NCBI RefSeq assembly: GCF_030409555.1
Contig: NZ_JAUFPU010000008.1
Span: 248,001-312,000, forward strand
From: Chitinimonas viridis
Lineage (GTDB): Bacteria > Pseudomonadota > Gammaproteobacteria > Burkholderiales > Chitinimonadaceae
Reading direction: 5' to 3'
Length of the DNA: 64,000 nucleotides
Shown here: positions 53,732-62,805 of the stretch, piece after piece
How the letters are laid out: every line of letters begins with the position of its first letter
Numbering within the stretch: the first letter of the stretch is position 1
Notes under the pieces: model-generated
Databases searched by the model: none
What the model was told of the DNA's origin: nothing
What the model saw: only the letters and a program-made list of their open reading frames with translations
Made by a program: the position numbers and the translations under genes

Positions 53732-54076
53732 ATGCTGCGAAATAACCAAGCATTTCCTGATGATGAAAATGGTGATGTTCTCTGGCGAATGCACCAGCAG
53801 GGGGATAATTTGACAAAGGCACGAGAAATTGATTTCTCGGTTATATTTTCCAATAAGGAGATGGCGTTGAAATTTGCTGTGCATTTGCTTTGTAATAACC
53901 AGAAGGTTTCATTCTCCCCTTATGAAGAGCATGAAACTATGCCTTGGCAGGTACAGGCACATCCCATTCTTACGCCAACACATGAAAATATCGGACATTA
54001 TGAAGAGTGGCTGGCACAGAGTGCTGCGGCGCTAGGCGGATGTAATGACGAATGGGGTTGTTTTGCGCAGCAGTAG
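53732..54076 (+). CDS. RraB-like (ribonuclease E inhibitor family) protein
   Basis: The 114-residue protein begins MLRNNQAFPDDENGDVLWRMHQQGDNLTKAREIDFSVIF. This pattern (PDDxNGDVLxRM..GD.L...R.IDF) is that of RraB-family proteins, which bind and inhibit RNase E in E. coli. Here it is an accessory-region homologue, so target and effect are unsure. AAGGAGGGGG is a very strong Shine-Dalgarno sequence before ATG at 53732. An upstream in-frame extension is not supported. Neighbours do not suggest an operon. Confidence 0.75.
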   Translation: MLRNNQAFPDDENGDVLWRMHQQGDNLTKAREIDFSVIFSNKEMALKFAVHLLCNNQKVSFSPYEEHETMPWQVQAHPILTPTHENIGHYEEWLAQSAAALGGCNDEWGCFAQQ

Positions 54077-54146
54077 CTGAGCTTGCAATTTTACCGATGG
54101 CAATCGATTTGGCGAAGTAATAATAAGATCGAGAGTATTAGCTCTG

Positions 54147-54434
54147 ATGGAAGCGATGGCTTTTTTCATGATCGCACAGTTGGCATTGCTGGTTTGTGCT
54201 GTGATAAACCTTATGTGCTCAGTTTACATAAACCCACAGGGGCTGATGGATAATGTCTACTTGGCAGTGTCTTTGCTGCAATCGGGTGCATCTGTCTTGT
54301 TGCTGTGCGTGGTGCTGGATGTGCTTGGCGGTTCGTTTATGGACATGTTGGTGTTTGCCATGCCCGCGGCTATCATACTGATATTGTCTTGTCGACCTGC
54401 GATTAAACCCATTTATAGATTGATCAAGCGTTAA
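54147..54434 (+). CDS. Small membrane protein, 95 aa
   Basis: Three hydrophobic helices are visible (AFFMIAQLALLVCAVINLMCS, DNVYLAVSLLQSGASVLLLCV and FAMPAAIILILSC). No family is recognised. ATG at 54147 or one of the next ATGs could be the start. It lies between the RraB-like and the endonuclease-V-like genes in the same orientation. AT-rich flanks suggest an accessory origin. Confidence 0.5.
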   Translation: MEAMAFFMIAQLALLVCAVINLMCSVYINPQGLMDNVYLAVSLLQSGASVLLLCVVLDVLGGSFMDMLVFAMPAAIILILSCRPAIKPIYRLIKR

Positions 54435-54521
54435 GGTGAATTTCCTGGTTGCTACTTTGGTTGCTACTGTGGTGGCAGTGTACAAGGGGCAATGGCGGTG
54501 CGGATTGAGGATTGATTGGCA

Positions 54522-55022
54522 ATGATACTTGCGGTAGATGTGGATTATGCTGAAAGCGGTGCCCGTGTGGCGGGGGTGATGTTCAAGGAATGGCAAGATG
54601 CAGTGCCTGATGCCATCTATGTCAGTGAGGTCGCAGACGTTGCTGAATATATACCCGGGCAGTTTTATAAGCGGGAACTACCTTGTATATTGAAATTGTT
54701 GGAGGAGTATGCACTTTTTCCAGATTTGATCGTGATAGATGGCCATGTCTATCTGGATGGCGAAGCAGCGCCGGGTTTGGGGGCGCATCTCTATCATAGC
54801 CTGCAGGGTGCGGTACCCGTGGTTGGCGTCGCCAAGACTGCCTACGCAGGCATAAGCCCGGAGTGTGAGGTATACCGTGGCGAGAGCGGCAAGCCTCTGT
54901 ATGTAAGCTGCGTAGGCATGGCAATTGAGGAAGCCAAGCAGAAAGTGGCTAGCATGCATGGCCCGTACCGGATACCTACCTTGCTGAAAAAGGTGGATCA
55001 GGTCTGCCGGGGACGGGGCTGA
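54522..55022 (+). CDS. Short endonuclease V-family protein, 166 aa
   Basis: Endonuclease V cuts DNA or RNA next to inosine. The core motifs are present: AVDVDY (Asp6), YIPGQFYKRELP (Glu52), IVIDGHVYLDG (Asp73) and GVAKTAY (Lys105), equivalent to the D-E-D metal triad and lysine of the family. The protein is about 50 residues shorter than typical members (about 220), lacking most of the N-terminal part. ATG at 54522 is taken; a TTG at 54516 adds two residues. Activity is plausible because the metal-binding residues remain. Confidence 0.75.
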   Translation: MILAVDVDYAESGARVAGVMFKEWQDAVPDAIYVSEVADVAEYIPGQFYKRELPCILKLLEEYALFPDLIVIDGHVYLDGEAAPGLGAHLYHSLQGAVPVVGVAKTAYAGISPECEVYRGESGKPLYVSCVGMAIEEAKQKVASMHGPYRIPTLLKKVDQVCRGRG

Positions 55023-55149
55023 CGCCCTGCTACGTGCAAGTGTTAGCTGGCAGCTTGCCTTGCAGGGAAACTGAAGTTTCGGGGCGCTCAAATGGTGTGC
55101 GCTGACTGGGCGGCACGAAATCTCCTCCTCGGTCACCCGAGCATCTGGG

Positions 55150-55183
55150 ACGCGAAGCCGGCTTCGTCAGCGAGGCTTCGCGT
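55150..55183 (+). terminator. GC-rich hairpin after the endonuclease-V-like gene
   Basis: Perfect 10-bp inverted repeat acgcgaagcc (55150-55159) / ggcttcgcgt (55174-55183), with a 14-base loop. No T-run follows, so it may be a hairpin with another role or a weak, bidirectional terminator between the convergent genes. Confidence 0.35.
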
Positions 55184-55238
55184 GCCTGGGCGGCAGGCCG
55201 ATGGGGTTCACCATGCCAAGGTGGAACAATGACGAGCC

Positions 55239-56978
55239 CTATAGGCTGGACAATTTCCGGTTGTTATCCTCATGAACCTTCTTGAAAACCAAACTACGAA
55301 CCGTATCCACCGCGACCTTGAACCCCGTTACCTCGTTGTTGTTGCCACGAATGAATCTGATACCCCTCAGGAAGCTTTTATCCCCGGAAAACATATTGGG
55401 GCTGAGAGGCTTGAACTTGATAGTGCCTGAACGGATATTGCTGGCGGTTAACACGCCATTGTTTACATCGAAGACGAAGGATGAATTGAGTTCATTCGAA
55501 TAGAATGTTCCAGTGAATTGGGTCATCTCGTTATTAGCGTATGAGGTTGGCTTGTATGATTCAAAAACAACAGAATCACTATCGTTAACGGTATAGTTCA
55601 TATCCTTTCCTCCTGCTTTGTCGATAAACTTTAGCAAGATTTTGTCGTCACCTTCGATGGTTATCTGGAAGGTTGAGTTGCCTAGTGGAATCAGTGCGTT
55701 GCCGTCTGAGCCGTCAACTCTGCTGTAATACAGTACATCATCCTTCAAATGGACTCTTGCGGAGAGGGCGCGTATTGGGTTCCAGTAGCTCCCCACAAAT
55801 TGCTGCAACTGCTGCCGGCTTAGTTTTACGCCTTCAATCTTGGTGTAATCGATGGTCTCTGGTTCGGGGAAGTGATTGTTCATGAAGAGGTTGGCGATCT
55901 GCATACCGTAGCTACCATTGTAAGCAAGACCGGAACTCAATACGATCACCGAGAAGTCCTGTTCGGGGAAGCGGAACAGGGTACTGGAGTATCCACCGGA
56001 GATCCCACGTAGGTAAACCTTGGGAATCCCTCTCTCCTTACCCACGTGCTGCTGCCCATAGTTCGAGATGCTGGCGACGTCTTTTATCATTGCACCACCG
56101 TCCAGTTTTATAGGCGAATTCATCTTTTTCACCAGTGAATTTATGCCGGGCGTGCGTAACGAAATGTGCGATCGCCAGATGGATAGGTCCCGGATAGAGG
56201 TGTAAAGATTCACCGGGCCTGGGGCAGTGGTGTCGCCATAGTCCCGTTTGTAGGTTCCGTTACTATCACTGCGATACGGTACGGCGGTGTTGTCTGGTGC
56301 CTGATTGCTGTCATAGAGAAATACGGTGTTGGACATTCCCAGGGGTGCGAATATCTGGCTATTGCAGTAAGCGTCAAACGATTGTCCGGTAACCGACTCC
56401 ACTATTCTTGCCAGTAGGATCAGCCGTGTGTCACCAGTGGGTGAAAATGCCTTCCCCGGTTTGAAGTTCAATGCTTTTTGACTCTTTATGACTTGCAGGA
56501 TGGATTTGTGTTGTTCGGGATCTTTCGTTTCCCAGCCTGCTAATGACTTCAGGGTTTTGTACCCATAGTAGCCGTCCGTCGAGCTTAGTAGGTGATCGAC
56601 GGTGACTTTTTCGCCTAGGTCAGGCAACTCTGGCAGGTATTTCCTGATGTCATCATCCAGCTTTATCTTGCCCTGCGCTTCCAGCGTTAACGTGGCATAG
56701 GCGATGAATTCCCAGGCAAATGCATCGACCTGAAATTTTGTGTTGACGGTTGCCGGGGTTTTGTACTCCAGGTTGGCGCTGCCAAAGGCCTTTTCGTATA
56801 TGGGTTTCCCTTCCTTGATGACGGTGACAGCCAAAGCTGGTTTGCCAGATGAGTTGAATTCGCTGAGTATTTTTTCAATGGCTTGATTGGTGGCCGGGTC
56901 TATGCCGATGTTAGCGCTAGCCGTAAAGGAAAGCGAGGCAAGACATCCCAGTATTGCGTGCTTGACAGTATTGTTCAT
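55239..56978 (-). CDS. Secreted beta-lactamase-fold protein lacking catalytic residues
   Basis: The 579-residue protein has a signal peptide (residues 1-22) and a class C beta-lactamase/serine-hydrolase fold (about 30-375), followed by a lipocalin-like C-terminal part (about 380-570). At the SxxK site the sequence is QVDAFAWEF, so the nucleophile Ser and the Lys are replaced by Ala86 and Trp89. The YxN motif is replaced by Pro180-Thr-Gly182 (FSPTGDT). The third motif (normally HxG) reads LRGISGGYSS, without the His. The fold is intact but all three catalytic sites are lost. It follows the DJ-1/PfpI gene by 12 bases. Confidence 0.8.
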   Translation of the reverse strand: MNNTVKHAILGCLASLSFTASANIGIDPATNQAIEKILSEFNSSGKPALAVTVIKEGKPIYEKAFGSANLEYKTPATVNTKFQVDAFAWEFIAYATLTLEAQGKIKLDDDIRKYLPELPDLGEKVTVDHLLSSTDGYYGYKTLKSLAGWETKDPEQHKSILQVIKSQKALNFKPGKAFSPTGDTRLILLARIVESVTGQSFDAYCNSQIFAPLGMSNTVFLYDSNQAPDNTAVPYRSDSNGTYKRDYGDTTAPGPVNLYTSIRDLSIWRSHISLRTPGINSLVKKMNSPIKLDGGAMIKDVASISNYGQQHVGKERGIPKVYLRGISGGYSSTLFRFPEQDFSVIVLSSGLAYNGSYGMQIANLFMNNHFPEPETIDYTKIEGVKLSRQQLQQFVGSYWNPIRALSARVHLKDDVLYYSRVDGSDGNALIPLGNSTFQITIEGDDKILLKFIDKAGGKDMNYTVNDSDSVVFESYKPTSYANNEMTQFTGTFYSNELNSSFVFDVNNGVLTASNIRSGTIKFKPLSPNMFSGDKSFLRGIRFIRGNNNEVTGFKVAVDTVRSLVFKKVHEDNNRKLSSL

Positions 56979-56990
56979 TGGGGGCTCCGT

Positions 56991-58166
56991 TCAGTTTTTC
57001 TGGATGGTCTTGATGACTTGCTGCGCCACAGAGGCGGTGGCTGAGGGGTCTTGGCCCGTTACGATGTTGCCATCGGTAATGAAAAAGTTATTACCAAACT
57101 TCTTCGAATAAACGAAATCGCCACCGTTTCGTATGATTTCCTTGTCTATGGAGAAAGGGAAAGTCTTGTAATACTCGGCGTTGGTATTCTCGAAAATATC
57201 GGGGAAGCCAGTGATCTTCTTGTTTGAGAAGATGGATTTGCCACTGCTATCCTTCAGGTTGACTATGCCGGCAGTACCGTGGCAGATGGCTGAAACAACT
57301 CCGCCGTTCCCATATATCTGGCCGACGATGTTTTGGATTTCCTTGTTGTCGGCGACACCAAACATGGCCGAGCCTCCACCACTGTAATACACCGCTTTGT
57401 AGTCGCTTGCGTTGATCTGCGTGGGCTTGAAAGTATTTTTCAGCATGCGCATGAAGTCGGTGTCGTATAAATGCGCTTTCTGTATGCTGTTCGATGTTTC
57501 GATATAACCAAGGGGGATTGCACCACCTTGGGGGCTGACGAAGTCTACTGTGTAGCCATTTTTCCTGAAAATGTCATAGGCGATGACGATTTCCGCAAAA
57601 TGATTGGCCGCATTAAGATTCGTGTTGCCGTAGGTGTGCTGGTTGGAGGTGACGAATAATATCTTGTTACCCTGTTTGGGGATTTCTTTCCAGGTATAGC
57701 TCTTCTGTACGATCTTCCAGGCACCTTGATACTTCATCAGCATGAAGTAATCAGTGTATTGCCTTTGATTCTGCGCCAGCACTTCCACCTTCGCCATGGC
57801 GGCATTGTTTTCGATGTCGATGGATAATATCCGACCAACCCGGTTGTTTTTCTTGCCATTGTTGAAGTTCATGATGTACTGCTCACCGGAGCGAGTGACT
57901 AATTCATTGGCTTCGTTGACGACATAGAGCTTAAAGTCGGGGTGAAAAGCCCTCCGCAGCTTTTCTGGTTCGCTATTCGCCGTACCTTCTAGGTAATCCG
58001 TCAGCGTTCTGGTGACTTGCTCCGTATCAGTGTAGCTGCTCCCCGCTTGGGTTTTTACTTCGGTCGCTGGGGTGGATGATGCAGCGGAGGCGATGGCTTG
58101 TTCAGGCACACCGAGAACAAGGCAGATGTTGAGGAGGATGACGCTGAGAGAACGATGTGGGCTCAT
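56991..58166 (-). CDS. Secreted NTF2-like plus DJ-1/PfpI domain protein, 391 aa
   Basis: The signal peptide (residues 1-28) is followed by an NTF2-like domain (about 45-160: VTRTLTDYLEGTANSEPEKLRRAFHPDFKLYVV). A DJ-1/PfpI-like domain spans about 167-388, with the candidate active-site Cys295 in VVSAICHGTAG and Glu192 nearby. DJ-1 superfamily members include chaperones, glyoxalases and amidotransferases. Export is rare for this superfamily. The gene is the first of a pair with the inactive beta-lactamase-fold gene downstream, and lies behind a membrane-bound AraC gene on the same strand. Confidence 0.82.
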   Translation of the reverse strand: MSPHRSLSVILLNICLVLGVPEQAIASAASSTPATEVKTQAGSSYTDTEQVTRTLTDYLEGTANSEPEKLRRAFHPDFKLYVVNEANELVTRSGEQYIMNFNNGKKNNRVGRILSIDIENNAAMAKVEVLAQNQRQYTDYFMLMKYQGAWKIVQKSYTWKEIPKQGNKILFVTSNQHTYGNTNLNAANHFAEIVIAYDIFRKNGYTVDFVSPQGGAIPLGYIETSNSIQKAHLYDTDFMRMLKNTFKPTQINASDYKAVYYSGGGSAMFGVADNKEIQNIVGQIYGNGGVVSAICHGTAGIVNLKDSSGKSIFSNKKITGFPDIFENTNAEYYKTFPFSIDKEIIRNGGDFVYSKKFGNNFFITDGNIVTGQDPSATASVAQQVIKTIQKN

Positions 58167-58539
58167 AAGTTGACCTAGACTTGGACATGTACCTGTTTAC
58201 CGCAGGTAAGTACGGTTGTGCGGCAGCGATGAAGCCTCGCTTTGCCGGATGCCAATGTAGTCTGGGTGCAGATACCTGAAGTCTCGAACCATGATTTCGG
58301 ACTCCGGATACATAATTTCGTAGCGGGTTGATGGGGAAACAGCTAGGTGCAGGCCGCCAAAGCGGGTGAAGCAGCCGCAGTTAGCGCGGGCGCACGCGGC
58401 AGGCCGAGGGAGGGATAGCGCAAGCCTAGGGGAGGTCGGTGCTGAACCGTAGGCGAGGCGTATGCCAAGCGCTTACCGTCGGCCTGCAAGGTCTGCTTGG
58501 GCGCGACGGTAAGGAGAAGAAACAGCGATGAAGCGGCTC
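58167..58539. other. Intergenic region upstream of the PfpI gene
   Basis: No gene is visible in 373 bases. The sequence contains several short GC-rich inverted stretches, for example cggtaagcgctt/accgtcggcc near 58480. It should hold the promoter of the PfpI-beta-lactamase pair and, on the other side, the end of the AraC gene. A precise promoter could not be fixed by eye. Confidence 0.35.
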
Positions 58540-59655
58540 TCAGGGGAGACTGGAAACCTGGTGGTTTTGTGGCGATGCTGACGGGGTGTCGAGACCTGTT
58601 GGCGAGGCTGAAGATGGCGCCGACGCTAATGCAGCGCGATAGCTTGCAGGCGTCTGCCCGGTGATTTTCTTGAAGGCGGCAAAAAAAGTGGAGCTGGAAT
58701 TGAAACCGCTGCGTTCGGCAACGAGTTCCATGTTCAAGTGAGATTCGTTGATCAACAGGTTCTTGGCATGTTGAATGCGAAACTCATTGATATAGAGATT
58801 GAAGCTTTTTTTCAGATGCTCATTGAGTACCTGGGAAACGGTCGTTTGCAGATTGCCAACCTTCTTGGCCAGCAGCGTTAGGCTCAGGTTGGGGTTCAAG
58901 TATAGCTGCTGCTCATGCATTGTTTGATTCAGCAATGCCAGTAATGCAAGCGCGTCTTCTTCGATCAGTTTTCGATTTTGATACCTTTCCTTTTTACTTG
59001 CATCAACTTTGGCGTCGTTCTGCAGTATAAAGGTCAGCGCCGTAAGGTGTATGCTAAAGGTAAACGACAGTGCACCGACAATATACGATGTAAATGGGGT
59101 GCTCATATAGGCGATGAGAATCACGCAGCTGCTAAAATAGACGCTGAGCAGTAATAGGGCAGGGCGAGATACCCAGCCTGTTGTGTTGGTCAGTAAAATA
59201 CGTGATTTCCATAGCTGCCTTCCGGTCAGCAGTAAATAGGTGAGCCAGTAGACATGTATCCATCGCATGACATGGTGCCAGATGTACGGATATTGGGAGT
59301 ATGGGAAAATAAGCCCAATGACGATGATAAACAGCGATAAGGGAAGATGCCAGCGCCAGTGTTTTCCTGGGGCGCTTTGTCTTAAATCTGCGAGATGGAA
59401 ACCGACATATAAATAAGTCAGTGGCCCGATCAATAAACAGGCCGACATTCCGATCTGAAGGAACTCGACTGCGATGTCAGGGTAGAAATAATAGAATGTT
59501 GATTTTCCTGTACGGAAACCTATGGCGAGTAGTAATGCACCCAGCATGCCATTCGTCAATCGATGCGATTGCCGGGTGAAGAGGTAGAGCGCCAGGAAGA
59601 TGCCATTAATCGAGCCAAGGGCGCTGAAGAGAAATAGTAGTTGGCTCGAGATCAC
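58540..59655 (-). CDS. Membrane-bound AraC-family transcriptional regulator
   Basis: The 371-residue protein has about seven membrane helices in the N-terminal 220 residues (for example LLFLFSALGSINGIFLALYLF and LPLSLFIIVIGLIFPYSQYPY). A C-terminal AraC DNA-binding domain follows: LNPNLSLTLLAKKVGNLQTTVSQVLNEHLKKSFNLYINEFRIQHAKNLL and MELVAERSGFNSSSTFFAAFKKITGQTPASYRA. The topology suggests a receptor-type regulator sensing a ligand at or outside the membrane. It probably controls the downstream secreted pair, all on the same strand. Regulation is an inference from position. Confidence 0.88.
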   Translation of the reverse strand: MISSQLLFLFSALGSINGIFLALYLFTRQSHRLTNGMLGALLLAIGFRTGKSTFYYFYPDIAVEFLQIGMSACLLIGPLTYLYVGFHLADLRQSAPGKHWRWHLPLSLFIIVIGLIFPYSQYPYIWHHVMRWIHVYWLTYLLLTGRQLWKSRILLTNTTGWVSRPALLLLSVYFSSCVILIAYMSTPFTSYIVGALSFTFSIHLTALTFILQNDAKVDASKKERYQNRKLIEEDALALLALLNQTMHEQQLYLNPNLSLTLLAKKVGNLQTTVSQVLNEHLKKSFNLYINEFRIQHAKNLLINESHLNMELVAERSGFNSSSTFFAAFKKITGQTPASYRAALASAPSSASPTGLDTPSASPQNHQVSSLP

Positions 59656-60517
59656 GGGTAATGTGGAGTGAAAAGGTTTAAATTTAGGACTGGGAAACTG
59701 CGAAGCGCCAAGCCCTTTTTGCAGCTATCAGTTGACCGCTATCTTGTCTTGGTGCCCAGCACCGCATGAGCCAAAGGGGGGATAGAAGCCCCGTTCTCGT
59801 TCCTTCCAAGTCTTCTCGGCGCCGCTAACAAAACTCTCTGAGGTTGTTGCACGCACCTAGCCAGCACGGTTGCGCTGGGTTTTACTGGCGGTTTTTGGAG
59901 ATCGAGGTTTCTGAGATTTCCCCAGATGCCATGGTGACAACACCATGCCATCTTCGGAGGCGATTTTCAAGGCTCGAGTTTGGGCGGCTTTGCCGGATAC
60001 CACCGGTAGCGCCTGAACAGCTTCTTGCCGGATCAGGACGCTGCCTGAACCCTTACGGTTGCTGCAATTTGGCGAGTTTCTCCTTTTTTATCAAACGGAT
60101 GCTAGATAGAAATTTGCCTATCGTGCTCTGCTTCACCACGGGAGCTTAGGTTACTCGGCAGCGCCCTTGCCTATATTTGTAAGTTGTCGCAGATGCCGGA
60201 ATTCCGGCACCTTGCATTTCAATGGCTTACAGATTAGTGATGAGCCAAAACGCCGAACGAAACAGAGCCAATAGGCTGTATTTGCTACGGTTGGGGCCTA
60301 TAGCCTGAATTTCCGTAGATCGAGCCGTGTGATGATGGGCTCGACGTGACCTGCCATGCTTAGCCTCACTGTGCGTACAAATCTACAGCTGCGCACCTTT
60401 GATGTTGAGAACCAGCAGCTTGCATGACTGAACCAGTGAACCGAACGTCCCATGCCGTGAAGTGGCTTGGGTGCAAGCCCCGTCATCATGTCGGCACCTG
60501 CGTACCCCGACTGGGAC
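59656..60517. other. Long intergenic region with repeat C
   Basis: About 860 bases without a convincing gene. It contains the MITE-like repeat copy C (59821-59891) and otherwise low-complexity, short frames on both strands. The stretch between 60240 and 60517 lies downstream of the chemotaxis receptor gene and may contain its terminator, but no strong stem with T-run was seen. Confidence 0.4.
59821..59891 (+). repeat. MITE-like intergenic repeat, copy C (short)
   Basis: Left arm gccgctaacaaaac (59821-59834) and right arm gttttactggcgg enclose the core cctagccagcacggttgcgc (59856-59875). Compared with copy B the middle of about 45 bases is missing. The ends are again imperfectly inverted. Confidence 0.7.
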
Positions 60518-62107
60518 TCAAGCTTTGCTGATGACGAATTGGCTGGCTGCCTGATCCAGTAACGCCGCTGTTCCAACCAGTTCCTGGGCATCCTGCAGCG
60601 TTTTGGACATGGCCAACACGTTGCGTTCAGCCAAGTTGTTGATAGCCGCGACTTCGATGGCAATCTGCGAGGCGCCCTTGGCTTGCTGCACCGTGGCTTC
60701 TGCGATACTGAGCATGAGGGTTTCAACCTCGCTGACTGCTGCCTCAACGCCCACGCTCATATCGACTACTGCCGCAATCTGCTGGGCTTCCGTGCGTGTC
60801 TTCTCCAAGGCAATATCCATTGCCGTGCGGGTCATGCCCATGCTGGACGACAAGCGTTCCAGTTGCTGATTGATCTGTGTGGTGGCCTTGGCAGTACGTT
60901 CAGACAGCGAGCGCACCTCATCTGCAACCACGGCAAACCCGCGTCCTGCCTCGCCGGCACGCGCGGCCTCGATGGCGGCATTCAAGGCCAGCAGATTGGT
61001 CTGGCTGGCGATCTCGGTAATCAGGCTGCTGACCTGGGTGACTTCATTGATTGCGCTGCTCAGTTCACCCAGCGTCGTGCTGGCGCTACCGATGTCATTT
61101 GCCAAGCTGCCCATCTGTTTCATGGCTTGCTGGGTATGCTGGGCCACCGATCGGACCAGGGTGACGGAGTAGGCCGATTTATCCGATGCCCCTTTGGCAA
61201 AGCTCGACACGCTGTCAATTGCGGTACTCATTTGCTCTACGGCGGCGCCGATGCTGGTCACCTCATCCGACTGCAGTTGCGTGTTATGCCGTACCGCTTC
61301 GGCATGCTCACTCAGCTGCTCGGACTCATGCCTCAAGCGCTGGCTGGCTTGCTTTACCTCGCCCAGCAGGTGATTCAGCTGGCTCACGAACTGATTGATC
61401 GCGCTGGATATGGCACCCAGCTCATTTCGGAACTCGGGCAGGCGGAACGACAGGTCTCCGCGTCCCAGATGTCTGGCGGCAAGGCTGGTCTGCTGTACTT
61501 GTCGATTCAGGCTGCGTGCGAAAAGTAACTGAAAACTGATGACAATTGCAGCGGCAAGCATCAGTACAACAACGACCACCATCACCACCTGAGAAAGCTC
61601 GTTGTCGATATCCGCCTTGCGCCGTTCTGCTGCTTTTTCCTGTTGTACCACCAGGCCATCCAGCAGGGTGATGGCGGGCTCCAGGGCACCTTTGTAGATC
61701 TGTTCGGGGATGGAGAGGGCATCCTGTGGGCTCGTTTCGGCAATCTGCACGGCGCTCAGGAACTGCTTGAGGTAGTCCTGCCAGGCAGGCTGAAACTGCT
61801 GCGCCAGCTGTTTGACCGCGTCAGCCTCCATGCTGTCCAACAGCGCTGCCGTGCTGGCAACAATCTGCCGATTCGCCTCATCCAGGCGTTGCTTGGTCTC
61901 CGGCATGACCGGGTCGGCACGCGAGACTGCCAGTGCGGTGGACTTGATGGTGAGAAGCCGGGTCACGATCATTTGCCCCTGTTCCAGCTGCTGTACCTTG
62001 GCACGCAAGCTAGTAACGCGCTGTGCCGTCATGAAGATCGCTACCGCCAGCACGGCAACGGTGACAAGGCTAACCAGCATCAGCTGCTTGGAGAGTGACC
62101 ATTTCAT
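60518..62107 (-). CDS. Methyl-accepting chemotaxis protein
   Basis: The 529-residue receptor has two membrane helices (about 9-29 and about 180-205), a periplasmic four-helix-bundle-type sensor between them, a HAMP domain and a cytoplasmic signalling domain with the hairpin tip [18 protein letters not shown] and [17 protein letters not shown]. It signals through CheW and CheA. ATG at 62107 is chosen ([17 protein letters not shown]). The C-terminus lacks the CheR/CheB-binding NWETF-type pentapeptide. Ligand unknown. Confidence 0.93.
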   Translation of the reverse strand: MKWSLSKQLMLVSLVTVAVLAVAIFMTAQRVTSLRAKVQQLEQGQMIVTRLLTIKSTALAVSRADPVMPETKQRLDEANRQIVASTAALLDSMEADAVKQLAQQFQPAWQDYLKQFLSAVQIAETSPQDALSIPEQIYKGALEPAITLLDGLVVQQEKAAERRKADIDNELSQVVMVVVVVLMLAAAIVISFQLLFARSLNRQVQQTSLAARHLGRGDLSFRLPEFRNELGAISSAINQFVSQLNHLLGEVKQASQRLRHESEQLSEHAEAVRHNTQLQSDEVTSIGAAVEQMSTAIDSVSSFAKGASDKSAYSVTLVRSVAQHTQQAMKQMGSLANDIGSASTTLGELSSAINEVTQVSSLITEIASQTNLLALNAAIEAARAGEAGRGFAVVADEVRSLSERTAKATTQINQQLERLSSSMGMTRTAMDIALEKTRTEAQQIAAVVDMSVGVEAAVSEVETLMLSIAEATVQQAKGASQIAIEVAAINNLAERNVLAMSKTLQDAQELVGTAALLDQAASQFVISKA

Positions 62108-62367
62108 CGCTATCGCCAATTTGCATATCAGCAGCTAATAATATTTAGGATGTATTTCAAATTAGTGACATGTGGCTTGTTTTTCCGGTACCCAGGCGCA
62201 TGCCGCTGCACGCTGATGCGGGTTTCGCGCAGGGGGAGAGCCACCGGGAAAAGCGGCAGCTACCTGTCGTTTTCCATCAAAAACAGGGATGAAAGGCCTG
62301 GTATGGGCTTATACGGCACGCCGACGGACGGCCGTACCGCCATCAAATGGCCTGTGAAAGCGGCTTT

Positions 62368-62420
62368 GCCGTACTAGCTGAGTCTGCTGGCGCTGTCCAT
62401 CTCCACCTTGCTAGTACGGC
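62368..62420 (+). promoter_or_regulatory. Perfect 11-bp inverted repeat upstream of a small gene
   Basis: gccgtactagc (62368-62378) and gctagtacggc (62410-62420) form an exact inverted repeat with a 31-base gap, 53 bases before the ATG of the 110-residue gene. It could be an operator pair or a hairpin of an mRNA leader. Confidence 0.4.
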
Positions 62421-62472
62421 CATCGTAAGCACCATGTTATATTGCATTGCAGCATGTCTGAGGAGAGGTGCG

Positions 62473-62805
62473 ATGCAACCAGAACAGTATCTGCAAGCGG
62501 TCAGTACGCTGATGAAGCGGCCACTCAGCATGCAGGATGAGACGGTGGTGCTTTTTCTGGGCGGCTCAGATTTCTCGATACAGGACTGTGCCCAGGTGCT
62601 GGATGGCCTTGAGCGCGAGCGACAGCATGCGATGGTCAGCAGCCTGATGGGGCGTCCCCTCACAACGAATGAAGCGGATCTTGCTTGGCAGCTGTCGGAG
62701 CAGGGGGTGCAGCCCGAAGCCATCTGTACCCGATTGCAGGCAGCCGTCCATCGACCCAGCAACCTGTTCAAACGGCTTCAGCACAAGCTGAGACGGCGGT
62801 TCTAG
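62473..62805 (+). CDS. Unknown 110-aa protein with internal duplication
   Basis: ATG at 62473 follows GAGGAGAG. The protein seems to contain two related units of about 35 residues: AVSTLMKRPLSMQDETVVLFLGG...CAQVL and MVSSLMGRPLTTNEADLAWQLSEQGVQPEAICTRL. Both have the LMxRPL(S/T) motif. The C-terminus is basic (KRLQHKLRRRF). No family is recognised. Its 3' end overlaps the CHAD gene on the other strand by 38 bases. Confidence 0.55.
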   Translation: MQPEQYLQAVSTLMKRPLSMQDETVVLFLGGSDFSIQDCAQVLDGLERERQHAMVSSLMGRPLTTNEADLAWQLSEQGVQPEAICTRLQAAVHRPSNLFKRLQHKLRRRF

